A stretch of 64,000 nucleotides of DNA, from assembly GCA_001466705.2 (NCBI GenBank), contig LATX02000078.1:434001-498000 (forward strand), in the 5' to 3' direction. Positions 24,601 through 37,187 of this stretch are shown here, one piece after another; position 1 is the stretch's first letter; each line of letters opens with the position of its first letter. The stretch comes from Moniliophthora roreri. Lineage: Eukaryota; Basidiomycota; Agaricomycetes; Agaricales; Marasmiaceae. The position numbers and the translations under genes are program-made. Under the pieces are notes generated by a model, which was given only the letters and a program-made list of their open reading frames with translations, did no database searches and was not told where the DNA came from.

Positions 24601-25418
24601 GGCCTGGAACAAGGAGTTGAAGTATTTCGGCCAAAGTTACGACGAAAATGAAGTTCTTGACTCAGCGGTCCTCATCATGCCACTGGTGTTCTTCATGCAG
24701 GGGGTGCGTTCGTTCTTGGATCTCTTTTGAACGACGCGATGGCTGATTAAATGTGATATAGTCCGACCCCCGATTCATGAGCACATTGAGGAAGATTTTA
24801 CACTCCCCAGAACGGGGCGGACTGACATCTAACGTGCGTAACTTACTTGTAGTCATAAGGAGGCTCACCACGAAGATTCGTACTCTACAGAACTTGGTTT
24901 ACCGATACGACACTAACAAGTCAGATGACGGTGTCGGCGGCGAGGAAGGAACCTTCTGTCTCTGCACCCTTTGGTTCGTTTATCTTGATATTTCGCCAAC
25001 CTCGCTCTAATTGCACTTTGATAGGTGCGTTGAGGCTCTGACTCGTGCTGGAGAATACGACAGAACTATGCTCGCGAAAGCCGTCAATATGTTCGAGGTA
25101 TGTATTTCAACGAGCATACTCCACTACAAGAAGTTAAATAACTACCAGGAATTCCTTCTCTACCTGAATCATGTCGGTCTATGCACGGAAGAGATATCCC
25201 AAGCTGGGGAGGGGTGTGTATTGTCATAAAAATCAACGTTTCTGTCTTTCTGACCACCCTTTTATATCCGTAGTCTGGGAAATGCTGTACAGGGCTTTAC
25301 GTGAGTCGCTGCTTTTCTAAATCGTGGCAGTGAATATGCGTATTTACCCGTTTTTCTTGATTCTAGGCATGTCACTCTGATCTCGGCGGCTTATAATTTG
25401 TCGAGGACCTTAGGATAG
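21636..25418 (+). CDS. GH15 glycoside hydrolase with trehalase-like N-domain
   Basis: Inverting alpha-glucosidase of family GH15. The N-terminus [20 protein letters not shown] continues, after splicing, as [20 protein letters not shown] and [14 protein letters not shown]. This is the beta-sandwich domain found ahead of bacterial-type GH15 trehalases and glucoamylases. The (alpha/alpha)6 domain follows: [54 protein letters not shown] then [14 protein letters not shown], and [13 protein letters not shown]. The Glu of WEVR and the Glu of GGEEGTF are at the positions of the catalytic acid and base. No signal peptide is seen, suggesting an intracellular enzyme acting on trehalose, maltodextrin or glycogen fragments. 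About twenty short introns are required, and one (24216-24265) has a GC donor. Read without it, the gene looks broken. Ends TAG at 25416-25418. Confidence 0.85.
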
Positions 25419-26011
25419 GTTTGTAGACATCATAAAGAGATTGCATCATCGTAGTTGTTTCAAGTTTGATTATTACCGTCCAATGTATCTATGGTCACCA
25501 AATATGAATGTTTATGTTGAAATTGGACGCGGTGTGGCAGTCATATTAGATGTGGCGTTGAGTGGGCCCGGGGGACCCGCTCTGCCAAGATAGATAGTTA
25601 AGTTTATCGCCGAGCTAAAACGCGTTGGCGCTGGATCTCTCGGAAGCTATCGTACGAGGCAAGGCGCGAGGTCGACCCTGGCTTAGCGGGACACAGTGAT
25701 GAATAATTGTGGCGTGGTTTTCAACGTGCCACAGCTTTCAGCGGAAGTCCAGGGCACGCCGATCACTGATTACAATCTGCACTATTCAACCAAGCAGTGT
25801 TCAGAACGAACAGACTATTGCAAGTCTTTGTGAGAGTAGGATTCTTAAATGAATAAATTATAAGCTGACAGATACAGAAACACATTCTATGTCTAATGTT
25901 CATCGTTTGTCCTAAGGACCTTGAATCTATTGTATTACCGGGTGTCCTATGAGCAACTCCTACGCCCAACTCCTATGCTAAGGCGTAACGCCGTCGGACT
26001 TGCATAGGTTG
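25419..26011. other. Intergenic stretch
   Basis: There is no supported gene. It lies between the GH15 stop and the 3' end of the minus-strand DUF6593 gene, so both genes end here. Confidence 0.4.
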
Positions 26012-26728
26012 TCAGTCAATCCTGCGACCCGACTGGAGTAAAACAACCGCAACGATACATGACTCCAAGAGGCCCAGCTGTACAGCTTGAGACGTAATTT
26101 GGAGAGTCACAGAACTATTTCCGCGAATGATCTTTGCGTACAGATCCGCGGAAGACCCTGTGGTAAAAAGCTTTCGGAAGAGAGTCGTGAGTCAGTATGA
26201 GGGAGACATTGCAATGTGTAAGAGAAAACGCACCCCAACATAGTCGTCTCTGGGGAGCCAAACGAGGGACATGTTTCTAGCAATCATTGTGCGATACCTA
26301 GACCAATGTAGTTCATGAACGCGATGCCAACGACAGAATTGAGGGACCTACGTTCTATCTGGGGACAATGCAAGCCACGTGGAGACCAGCTGTTTTTGTA
26401 TGATATCGCGGACTTCGACAACCGTCCCGGGAGATTGTCTCCATTCGATGACAGCAATGCTCCTACCGTCTTTGTTCTGGAAAACGGTGAACGGGTTATT
26501 ATCCACAACACGGAAGTATGGCGTCGATCCGGGTCCCAACACGGTGCAGTTCAGAATGGTCGGGTTGAAAGCCGTGAACTGGAATGTGAGGACAGAGTTG
26601 GGTGTAGTATTCGAGGATCCAGACGAGTACGGTAGGGCGCCGTACACCGATGGCTCCAGATTGGGATATTGACTTGAGCTGTTGGTGTTGGACCAACCGC
26701 CCTGAGCGAAAGGATTGTTGATGTTCAT
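26012..26728 (-). CDS. DUF6593 domain protein
   Basis: Small basidiomycete protein of the DUF6593 family, function unknown. It opens MNINNPFAQGGWSN, a short Ser/Asn-rich arm, and then has the family core: PSVYGALPY, VLTFQFTAFNPTILNCTVLG, TPYFRVV, VIEWRQSPGTVVEVRDI, LVSTWLALSPDRT, NMSLVWLPRDDYVG. The C-terminal block VTLQITSQAVQLGLLESCIV is typical of the family and precedes the end LLQSGRRID. Three exons are joined by GT-AG introns, one inside the codon after DRT and one after DDYVG. Length is about 190 residues, as usual. There is no signal peptide. The hydrophobic last 20 residues could be buried or membrane-associated. Confidence 0.85.
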
Positions 26729-28743
26729 TTCGAGTAGATTGAGTGGTAAAGAGGAACTGTGTAGAGGTCAAACCAACGATTCTAGTTTTTATACGGGGCC
26801 AACCTACAGCCATGATTAGAGACTAGAAGGCATTGTGAGTCACTACAGCGAGTTCTGAGAAAGAACCCACTCGTACTGCAGTTAGAGATGACGTACCCGA
26901 CGTTCTCAAATTTATTGAGAGACATTGTCGATTTCCGGGGGCGCTTATTGAACGCCCAATTTGATTGTCCGGCGCCCAGAACTGGTACGTGTTAGAGGTG
27001 TACGCCGGCCATATAACCTACTGCTCGACAATCACGTACCAATTGTCTGCTTGTCTCATTTTCTAGCAGCAAGCCTCCAAGGACTTGCGCGTTGTACCAA
27101 GCACTGGAGGATTCTGTGCTTTGATTCTGATGCCATCGACCTCTAACGCAAGGGGTGGCAGTGACAAATATCTTCAATCGCTGATTGAGAAACTGAGTAA
27201 ACCACCCATCTCCGCAATAAGACACACCGTGAGTATGAATGACTGACTGCTATTCTGCAGTTGCCAGTGTTTGAGCCAAGTTTGAGTTTTGAGACATAAG
27301 TATAGGGCCACGCCGCGCGCAAAGGCTGGAAACAGAGCCGTACGGATAGCGGTGAGAGTGAGTCGAACAAAAGTGGGGACTTTGTGTCCCTGGAATGATA
27401 AGTAAGGCTAAATTTTTTGGTCGGTTGCTCGCAAAATGACACGTGATGGGTTCTATGTGGGCCTGGAGCCCGACCCCGACCCTCATGTGTTCATGTTGAG
27501 TTTTCAAGTTCTTAGCTCTGTCGCGGGTGCAATTGGGTCGTCGTCAGAGACTGAACATCGGAGCAGCTTCTCAACTCACTAAAATTCAGTAAATGATTCG
27601 ATTAGGTCGCGTCTGGATATCTCCTGAGCCTGACATTCATGTCGAACTGTCAATAGAACCCAAGTGGGTCCTATTTAGTGTCAATAGGAATGGTGCTCCA
27701 ACGTCAGGTTCGCAGTTGTACCCCTCTCTTGTACGCCTTCCGGGTTTCGAGGACTAGAGCCTGGAATTGGTTTGTCCACCAAGGAGATGGACGCACAGCT
27801 ATAATAATGCATCATGATGTACAGAGACGAACACTGATAGACTGAGGCTGAGCACATGATATCGACGACGGTGAGTCCTGAGCCGATAGAATGGAAGACG
27901 AGCAACGAGACAGTCACGATGCGGACGGACCGAGGATGTAACACGTATTCCTTGTCGTTAGAATTTTACAGAGGCCAGTGACGTCGAGAAGGATGGCATC
28001 AGTCGCAAGGCGCCTGTTGGATATGATGCATAGCATTCCTTGGGAAACCAAGTGGACGTGAGTCGTGAGACCCATAGACGGGGGACCCACACGGAATGAA
28101 CATAACGCGAGGATATCAATCATTCTTCGCGTGTTGGCATTCAATATAGTGACCGTGAAAAGACAGACGCGGGCGGGATATGAACGACACCGTGATTGAG
28201 CTGGAGCGGGATCAGAATTCTATTACACAAGCGATCAATCGCCATCCTAGCAAGAGGGGGGTGAGTAGTGCTTTTCTCTCGTTTAGTATTTCAGGATTGC
28301 TCATGTGTTCTTTGATGCCTTGAGCATAGTGTTGCTCAATAAAACATAGCGTTCAAAACCGCCCCATGCGTAACGCCGATAGACGCAGGTAATGCAGCGC
28401 CTACGTGATGGGTAATTGGTTCTCCTGCGCAACGATGACAATGGTTTAAAAGGCTTCCATTAGGCACGGATTACTGACGGTGGGACATTATGGTAACGAC
28501 ATGAAACATGGAAACTGATGGGAGAGTATCTGCACTGTAATCGAAGGTTAGCGGTGCCCGAAAGTGGGAATATGGCCAGGGCACACCTGTTTGTCCACCC
28601 TTCATCTCACTAAACATCCCTGCCACCGCCCAAATGTTCGCCTGCGGTACCCTTCGAAAACGCGTGGTGGCTATACGAGACTTGGTTTTATCATCGTTGC
28701 GAACAGGGGGTACACTAAACGGAGAGGTGCCTGAAGTAGGTTC
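26729..28743. other. 2 kb gene-poor stretch
   Basis: No gene is supported. Minus-strand frames at 27681-27944 and 27914-28144 look faintly protein-like. One contains LATDAILL, reminiscent of the VLLN-TADYML span of the tandem membrane proteins further right, so a decayed paralogue is possible but not shown. Small hairpins are present, for example GGGCG/CGCCC at about 26940-26958 and AATAG-AACCC/GGGTCCTATT at about 27651-27675. Confidence 0.35.
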
Positions 28744-29103
28744 TCAAGGCGCGTTATCCATATTATAACCACACCTGAATAGGTCAATGCTTCTTCTCCC
28801 AGAGTAGCGGTTTCCGTCGTCTCCTTGTGCATCCGCTACCGGCTTCACTGTAGCAACCACGGAATCGTCCAAAGATTCATAATGATTCACGTAGGTGGCA
28901 GGATAATCTTGGCGAGCAAAAACTGCCTTCATTGCATCAGAATATGACCAGCCATTGCAAGACAAGCTATTGCGACGTATGGAGACAGTCTTTCGCCTAC
29001 AAAGGTGGGAGTGTATCAGTGATAATCCTGCGTAGCTCACGGGCGCAAACCACGCACCTATTCTAGCAGCCATAAAAAACAGCCCAAGAAACCTGAGCCC
29101 CAT
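28744..29103 (-). CDS. Hypothetical protein, possibly secreted
   Basis: An uninterrupted 119-codon frame starts MGLRFLGLFFMAARIGAWF, a plausible signal sequence, followed by a Ser/Arg/Asp-rich body with three cysteines. I recognise no domain. An intron from about 29048 to 28998 would also be possible and would shorten the product, so the model is uncertain. Confidence 0.3.
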   Translation of the reverse strand: MGLRFLGLFFMAARIGAWFAPVSYAGLSLIHSHLCRRKTVSIRRNSLSCNGWSYSDAMKAVFARQDYPATYVNHYESLDDSVVATVKPVADAQGDDGNRYSGRRSIDLFRCGYNMDNAP

Positions 29104-30123
29104 TTAAATATCTTGCTAAATATTTTCGCGACAGTTTCTGACGTACCCTTCCTTATTTCTGTCAATGAGTCGAGGGGCAATTGCCCGTACGTATGTGCAA
29201 GTGCAAATTGAGAGCAGGATTACGAGGAGAAGAGATTGAAAATTGAATAATGCGCTCTATCTGGGTATCAGTTCGAGGTTAAAAAAAAATTCCAGTCGCA
29301 GGAAACTCACCATGGTCGAGCAGTCTTGAGATACACTAAAAACTAACTGGAAGCGACGACCACGTATTGGAGAAGCGTGACGCCGTTACATTGTCACTGC
29401 GTGACACTCACGGCGCTAGACGAGCGCTAAGTAACTTGACACTCTGGTCAATGCCGGGTATCGTATTGATTGGTTTGATACAATACCTGTATGATACGCT
29501 CCATACAAGGACCACCCAAAATTTGCGGTATCAAATGGTTTTGAGCTCAGTTTTTTTCCATCAAAACCATCAGTCAACCAGAAATTCTCATTTCAAATGA
29601 GTCCCGATGGTCCCAGTCGGACGTATACCGTGGATGCCTGACACTCGATCCACCGGCAAACGAAAAGCTGTTCTTCAAAGTTCAACCACCGAGATCCATA
29701 CGATTTCGGCTCACTTTTTGATGCTGCCGAGAATGAAGAGTACGCATTTGACGGGGCCCGAAGAGGTAGCCGCCTGTATATCGAAGACTATGTTGATTAT
29801 GTTGAACATCAACTTGGTGAGGTGATATAACGGCAAGGCTCCATTGCACTACCTTCCAAAATCCCGGATGCAATCAGAATGGACTGAGAAGTGCTCCATA
29901 CAGTTCTGCACCAGCCAAGAAAAGTAGTTTAATACTTGTTTGGTTACGTATTGAAAAATTTTTGTCGCCTGCAGCGGGCGCTTAATTATTCCCATTGACC
30001 ACTCGCTCCTCTTCTGCCAGCAATGTGATTATATTGAGGCTCGAATTCAGGGCGACTGTGCCTAGAATCTGATGGTGATCCCGGAGGTGCTGACTGACTG
30101 CCGAAATGAATGTCCGAGATCAA
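29104..30123. other. Intergenic stretch
   Basis: Short plus-strand frames at 29367-29825 have no recognisable motif. An A9 run occurs near 29281. I see no RNA gene, repeat or mobile element. Confidence 0.4.
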
Positions 30124-31545
30124 CTACATATTCTGAAGGCTTTCGACATTCTTTCCAAGTTGCACCTGAACCAGAATCAACGTTGGGACAATTGCCTGTG
30201 TGCCGAGTCAGAGTTCGATAAACTTGCAAGAGAGCTGTGCTTCTTACACCACTGAGGGGGACCAACGGGAAAGGGTCGAAGGGACTCCCAAGGCCCTTGG
30301 CTATAATCATTGTGGCAATGGAAAAAATTGGGTAGATTATACCTGACTCGAGGCTGAAAAGAAAGTAATCAACATGACTTTCAGACTCGCAAAGGCTACT
30401 CAAAGGAAACTCACATAATTCTAGTGATTGAGCGAATGAACGTATCACTGGTACCAATACCATGAGCATGGACTGCCCTATGGATCCACCAAATACGTCC
30501 AGCTACAAGTATGTGGATAAGGCCCAGACAGAAGAAGAGGATAGAAGGACACACCAGTGAGAAGAGTGAGTACAGATTCAACAACGGCAGTGCTGATATA
30601 GTACATGACACAGATAGTGTCTGCGGAAAGGGAAGATCGCAGCTTGTGTGCCTCACTGAGACCGTGAAGTATAGAGCAACCGATTCCGACGCCTTTGAGC
30701 CATGCAAATGACATCGTCAACAACCTCCCAAGGAAATGAAGTGATGCGCATACCATTTATCACAGCTGATGCTAATATCAAAGGTAGCGCAATACATTTG
30801 TCAGAATTCCAAATCAAATAGCAACGGTGAATCTGTGCAAGTTACTATGTCAGTGTCAGATACAGACCAGAGTGAAAACATTCAAGTCGCGGTACGAACA
30901 AGCATGCAATCCGCTGTTGTGCTGATACATTAGAGTTAGCTTGCCCTGCGCGAAGTGGCGAATAACAAAAGAGACTAACTTGAGCAAGACAGCAACCAGC
31001 TGTTGAATCGAACTGCCAACAAGTTAGCGATATATGCAACGGGCAGAGCGGTTCTCCCTTACTAGACAGTAGCCCTTTGAAGCCCATCATCAACCGCGCT
31101 CTTGACGATTGCGTAACCCACATCGATCATTGTATAAACCACTACAAACATCGTTGATAGCACGAACAGAACGACTGATAGTGTTAGGTAAAAGTGGTGG
31201 TTGAGCCGTTCACTGCGTTGGTGGTGCCGATGCATCATGTGGACACAGGTTCCAAAGAGCAGGACATAGAAGCCTGTTTCGACGAAGCCATGATCCTTCA
31301 GACATCCTAAATTCACCAAACCTAACCGCTGAGGGCATACCATAAGTGAAGTACATAACTTGAAGGTTTGATCCATCAATGGAAATCAGATTAATGAGGT
31401 TTGAAGGACACACCGAGAAGGAGACGACTGCGATAATGGAGTTCTGTTCAATTTCAGAAGGTGATATAACGACTGTAGCATTGTAGAGCTCACTAGAAAG
31501 CTCGAGGGAGGGAGGGCCAGACATATTATGAGGGATTGTCGACAT
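30124..31545 (-). CDS. Multi-span membrane protein, tandem copy B
   Basis: Spliced exons give a polytopic membrane protein with about seven spans, of a kind common and unnamed in agaricomycetes. The start is MSTIPHNMSG, with an Asn-rich outer arm. Spans include GFYVLLFGTCVHMM, FYLTLSVVLFVLSTMFVVVY, SIQQLVAVLLN-TTADCML, IHRCYLIWNSDKCIALPLIL, ISTAVVESVLTLLTG, and RIMLESGIIYPIFSIATMII. Two charged features recur in copy A at the same places: HRCYLIW and AGRIWWIHR. Exon borders match copy A. It stops just after GKNVESLQNM, where copy A has about 45 more residues. Function is unknown: a receptor or transporter-like role is possible but not shown. Confidence 0.6.
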
Positions 31546-33247
31546 GACTGGTGGAGAAGCAAGCCATCCGCCACTTATATCTTTTGCGGCATCAACGAAT
31601 ATATTACATATCTTGCGTCTGAATCGCACTTCGGGGGTAAGTCCATCCATGAAGAGCTCCGAGTCGCAGAAAGACGTAACGGGAGGACGAGAATGTAATG
31701 AAACGATGTATGAAGCAAGGATAGTCGACATGTACCTAAAACATCGTGATCAGATGCTGCTTTTCCAGAAGATGTCAATACTGACAAGGAGGTCTCCGTT
31801 GAGAGATCTCAAGTTGTATGGACCCAAGCACTATAACAATATAAGATTCTCGTCACCCGTCATATTTATCCCTTCACGGTCGAAGTATTTGCAGTGATGA
31901 CTTACTGACACTTCTAACGCCAAAACCTTTCCGACGCTGTCCTACATCTCTCATCATCATCTGCTGAATCGATTCTCCAAGTGTCCGAGTTCTTGACCTA
32001 TGAGCACAATGGATCCATACATTATCACCTGGGGATGACCACAACTGTCAGCAACTGGTTTTGGAGATCGCTTCAAAAACATACAATAACCAGTTTCTCG
32101 CCGATGGAGAACCAACGCCTTTTCGTTTTTGCGTCTTGAGAAACGCACCGGAAGCTAGCGGATAGCTGTCGTTGGATTTCCTGAAACGCCCAAAAACCTA
32201 GAATTTTCCATTGAGCGAAGCTTCAGAAGAACACTTGCCATATTAACAAACTGATTGCTGATGGGTGGCCACACTGCGGTGCATGCTGGCCAACGCGGCA
32301 CGCATGTCGTGGGAAGAGGCAAGATGCACTCGGCGTTGCTACGTCTTCGTCTCACCCGATCAAGCGCCCGAGTCTCGCAAGGTCAATGGCTCTTCTCTTA
32401 ACTAGTGCATCATCTCCATTGCCGCGACAGTCTCGTTCTTTTCCGATTCCTTTCAATTTGGAAAGCAAGCCAAACGTCCTCAAAAATTTGTAAGTCCCAT
32501 TTCCATGTACTAAGTGGCATTCCAAATCTCAGTGGGCTACCCGTTTCCATAACAGAGACATAATCGAAATCGCCCAGCACCAATAATTCGCCGCTCAAAG
32601 CTACGTATGAAAGTGTATCCGGAAGGCTTGCAGTTTGGAGTACTATGTTCGTTCTACAGCGTCGATAAACATCTTCAAAGGGGGAAGGCAGTAGGTTTTG
32701 AGGGAAGAGAGGATGAAGGGAGTTGATATGGAGCGGTTTCGAGGGTCCAACCTTCCAGGATTAGCGTTCATTTCCATTGACTCGCAGAAGATTGATGCTA
32801 GGCTGTTCCATTCACCAAGGACCACTGCCTTAGACGCTCAGAAGGCTTATAAGGGATTCCAGTGGGAGGAGTATGAGTGTCCCGGTCGTATAGCCCTGTC
32901 TCTTGCATTGTGATACCTTATTCGACCACCTCCCCATTGCACACACTGAGTTTCGCGGTCTTCCACTCAATATGTGTTGTATTTCTTATCAGATTCACTT
33001 CGAATACTACTGTTGTCTGTTTTCCTTTGATTTTTCGCTCTCAAGGAGTTACAGTTTATACTTGTCGCTGTATTGTATTTGATTCTAAACGTTCATAAAG
33101 CAAATCGGTCGACTCAGAGAGACCGTGCGCCCCGATCTCCGACAATACCTCCTGTATTACGAGCGGTTACAAGACGTAAACTACGTAAAGCCTGAAATTA
33201 AAGAATGCAAAGAAGACACTTGAAAGAAAGGGCTAGAGGTCAATCGG
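31546..33247. other. Stretch between the tandem membrane-protein genes
   Basis: No complete gene is supported. On the minus strand about 32410-32760 is open for more than 110 codons and reads protein-like (LQTASLPDTLSYVALSGELL, RFGMPLSTWKWDLQIFEDVW). It follows a stop near 32760 and has no clear start, so it is probably one exon or a remnant of an unrecognised gene. The frames at 31957-32355 are weaker. Confidence 0.35.
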
Positions 33248-34808
33248 TTATACTGCAATAGTGTCTTTCTCATAAACTGCTCTAGCGCTTCTCCGTTCGC
33301 TTTCAAGCGGTGCTACAGTACTAAGATTTCCAATTGAGAACACCGGGGTCACCCCTCCGGCTGCTGGTATACTGGTGAAGCGAATCTCGGAGACTGTCCC
33401 CTGTAGGCTTTCAACATTCATCCCAAGTTTTGCACGAACCATGATTAAAGTCGGGGCGATTCCCTGGATGTAAAGTGCTCAGAGTTTGAATCACTATCGG
33501 AACGAATGTCGGTACTCACAGCACTCATAGCAACAAGAGGATAAAAATCAAAAGGCAAGTCCGAAAGTCCGTCTATATTCGTCATGATGAGCCCTGCAAT
33601 GATGAAACCCGGATAGATAATCCCAGATTCAAGTCTAACAGAATTCGATTAGCGCAACTATCAAATCTTCGACATACACCGACTTACATGATCCTGGCGA
33701 CAGAATACATGAAATTGTCACTTGTTTGAACGCCATGGGCGCGAGCTTTCCGGTGGATCCACCAGATACGTCCAGCTTTAGGTGTGTTAGCTTGGCAAAC
33801 GACTGATGAGAGCAATAGGCACGAAACACACCAGTGAGTAGTGTAAGTACAGAGTTGACAACCACACTACTGATACTGTATACACAAGAGAGCTCGTCCC
33901 CAATTATAAACAGCGCGTCCTCCGAGTCGGTGGTCAGGTTTGTATCGCTAATTGTTATCACAACAAAGCTGACGAATCCGAGGACTAAAACCATCAAGGA
34001 TGTCAATAACACGGGAGTTTAGAAAGGCCATGAGGTGGGCCGTACCGTTTGTGAGGACCGATGCCACTATCAGAGGTACGGCAACTCGCTTCCTTGAACC
34101 CCAAATCACATAACAGCGGTAAATCTGTAGCAGGCAATGAGTTAGAACTAAATTGAACACCTGTTGTGTAATGCGAACAAGCATATAATCCGCGGTGCTA
34201 CTGAATGTGAGGATCAGCTTGTTTCGTGCAGGAAATCGAGTCACATAAAGACATACTTGAGAAGAACGATGGTAAGTTGCTGGATGGAGCTAAAGGAGGT
34301 TGAATAAATGGTAATAAAGAGATATAACTGAAAACTTGAACGCCTCACAAGGAAACTATTTTGGTAATGCTATGGAGCTCGTAATCCGTAAAATGCTCAT
34401 ACTCTTCTAGCTTGAGTGCGGTGAATAAAACAGTGGCACGAGCAACCAATGAGAGTGTAAATGCCGCGATGAACATCGTAGACAAGGCAAAGAGAGCCAC
34501 CGTCAGCGAAAGATATAGGTTGAGGTAGCGTGGTTCATCCTCTCGCCGACGGCTACGCATCATGTAGACACAGCTTCCAAAGAGTAGAATGTAAAACCCT
34601 GCAAGGCTGGTGTCACGGTTGCTCGAAGTGTTTGCTGGGAATCACATTGGCGTACCATATATAAAATACGTGACCTGGTGTATCTATCAGTAAAAGTGGA
34701 TGGATATGCGCTGACTGAGAGACATACCGACAAGGTGGCGATTGGATAGACAATAGTTTCCTCAACGGTGAACAGTGCAAACTCCTCAGGTATCGTCGCC
34801 GACATCAC
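33248..34808 (-). CDS. Multi-span membrane protein, tandem copy A
   Basis: Paralogue of copy B with the same exon plan. The start MMSATIPEEF leads into TVEETIVYPIATLSV and TYFIYGFYILLFGSCVYMM. The spans continue LNLYLSLTVALFALSTMFI, SIQQLTIVLLN-STADYML, IYRCYVIWGSRKRVAVPLIV, VLGFVSFVVITI, VVNSVLTLLTG, and LESGIIYPGFIIAGLIM. The region AGRIWWIHRKARAHGVQTSD is nearly the same as in copy B. After KLGMNVESLQG a cytosolic-looking tail of about 45 residues ends EKDTIAV. No enzymatic motif is visible. The two genes lie head-to-tail about 1.7 kb apart, so a local duplication is likely. Around ten short introns are inferred by eye, so some borders may be off by a few codons. Confidence 0.62.
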
Positions 34809-37187
34809 TTGAGAAATGAGAAGGGTTGAAGGGACGCAACTTCTCTCTCCGATTGCCTTAAAACATTACGCTAATATGAAAATGATTCGTAATGACCAGA
34901 TGGTTACTTAGGAATCGAGGGTATAGGCAACTGCTGATTCACAGGGATGTCAGAATGGTTTGATATGCAATCAAAGAAGCCAGGACGTACCACTCTGCGT
35001 CAGATGTTCAAATTGTTCCATAAATGTTCTTGCCTGCGTTCAAGTAGCTGGCGACAATGACGGTCAGTCGAAAAAACGGTGCTATTGCTTTCATGTACAT
35101 GTCCTAGTCGTTCGGACAAAACAAAAACTCCACAGTACGTCACGAACAGATGGATAGTCTCCACGGTAATGAGGGAGATACTGCCTTAGAGGATCGACTT
35201 TCTATGCCCGACCCATCAATGTCAACCCCAGAGCACTGCCTGAAGATAATTAGAGTGACGGGTTACATAAAAGGTAAGTGAGAATAGCCTCGTAGCGACG
35301 GCGTTCTATTTTGATCCTTTCCTGAGTGGGTGGTAGAGGTGAGAACAAGACGCTCATACCCATTTACTTGAGAATAATCAGAGGCCAGAGAAGTAAGAAG
35401 CCCGTCAACCCTCCCGCCCTACTCCAAAATCATTAGCAGTGGGAATGTCGGCCCCTTGTGATAGTAGTTCAAGTGCGAGGCTGCAGTACGATTGGCACCC
35501 AAGATTGGCATGACTTGACGGAGTTCTGATAGATCCAGTCTATAATGGGGATGCTGTAGAAATGAGAAGCGAACAGCTCACCATCCGCAGGTAAAATATA
35601 TCATGTTGACTCGGGAACCAGACTTGTACGTTTCGTGGTGGGAGCTGAGCTGCTTGTCCTGCCGGCCAGCGAGGATGAATGCGGTCCGAAGTGTCTGGAA
35701 GAAGCTCTGTTAGGACTGGTACTTCCGAGTCTTAACCCACCAAGTTGATATTTTTCACTGTATGAAGCCAGATATGAGAGTTGGCTTGAGATCGCGATGA
35801 TGAAGAAAGTCGACCGATGCCGACGCGACACAACTTTGTCCACAACCGTCATCATCTCGCGTTTTTCGATTTCGGCAAATTTCATTCCTCAACATATCTT
35901 TTCAAATACCAGCCAACTTTTTAAGTCTTCATCCCGAACAGGCATTCGAGGTCTCTGCCCAAAGCCGGGTGCCAGATCGCGATGGACGAACCGAAGGACA
36001 ACAAAATCGAGGATAAAAGTAATGAAAGAGGGAGCAACGTGGTGTAATGGGCAGAACGACTAGTGGAGGCATGAAGGTGAGTTTCAGGCTGGGTTGGCGG
36101 AGAAACGTCGCTAACGAGGCTGTCAAGAGAATGAGCAGGTACACAAAATAAGGCTGACTCATAGGAGCCGTTCACACAAATGTCTTGGGCACCCATTCAG
36201 TTATTTCAGTTGTCACGAATATCATCATTCTGCGCACAACGATGACCAGCCATCCCTCAACCAATGCCGTGAAGCCCGACACCCCCCCTGCGTCAAGTCC
36301 TCGCCAGCCTTACCTGGATATAATGAACGCATTGGGTGCGTGATTCAGAAACTCCCCTCTGTGTGACGACAAACATCTGATTCAGTGTCTCTTTAGGTGA
36401 TCAGCCTGGGTATACGATGGAATCGATGCCTTCAGAGCGTCACCGATCTCACCAAAGAGTTCAGGGAGTCTGCCGAAGTAGTACGTTGCTTCACGTTCAA
36501 CGGATACTTCCTTGATCTGTATCTGATGCACTACTTTTTGACAGACTGTAGCCATCACTCTGACACTCCTTCTCCGACCTACTAGTGCCCTCGCCACCGG
36601 TCTGGCATCTAAACGTCATGGTCACAAATGGCTATTATTCTCTCTCCAACCTTCCCATTCTTGGAGCCTATAGCTTGGCGCAGGATTCGCACTCCTTGCA
36701 CTACGTAGTTTCTTCGGTATCTGCACTCATGCTATGTGGTCTTGCGACAGCTACGCGTTTGAAGAACCTACCTTACCATGGACACCGATATATCTCTGGG
36801 GACGTCTCCTCAGTTCCGCATTTACTGGCAAGACCTCGATTGGATAGTGCGAGTGCGCAGTTTGAAGCCGGTGGGTTCAATGCGTCCTGGTGCTATCTTC
36901 CCTTAGTTGACCGATACCCCTCAGCGGATGCCGACCTTATGAAGGATGCAAGCAGGAAGCCAGGTTGTATCGTCCCTTTGGGCTTTCTCACTGCTGTTCT
37001 CGCCGCACTCGGGCCAGATACTTATCTGAACTGAATGGCACTTCCGTTACTTGGAGGACTGTTGGAAGGACTGTTGGAGGATCTGAGGCGGAAGCGGTAC
37101 CTCCTTGGTTCAAGCGGACACTATGTAATACATTCTTCATCTTAACGGTATATACATACATTAACGAACGTCCCTGACTGTCTCCCT
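34809..37187. other. 2.4 kb stretch with coding-like fragments only
   Basis: A minus-strand open segment at about 35925-36050 reads HHVAPSFITFILDFVVLRFV and GFGQRPRMPVRDEDLKSWL. It follows a possible acceptor and starts from no clear ATG. On the plus strand 36242-36335 encodes MTSHPSTNAVKPDTPPASSP and ends at a good donor, but its continuation is unclear. A 149-codon plus frame (36585-37034) has no motif. I do not assemble any of these into a gene. Confidence 0.35.

Noticed and set aside
7141..29980. Shared motif GGGCGCTTA at about 7150, 26940 and 29975 as a dispersed repeat
   Set aside because: The similarity does not extend beyond about ten bases on either side.
36585..37034. 149-codon plus-strand frame
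   Set aside because: It has no motif, no family-like blocks and no clear promoter, and overlaps fragments in other frames.
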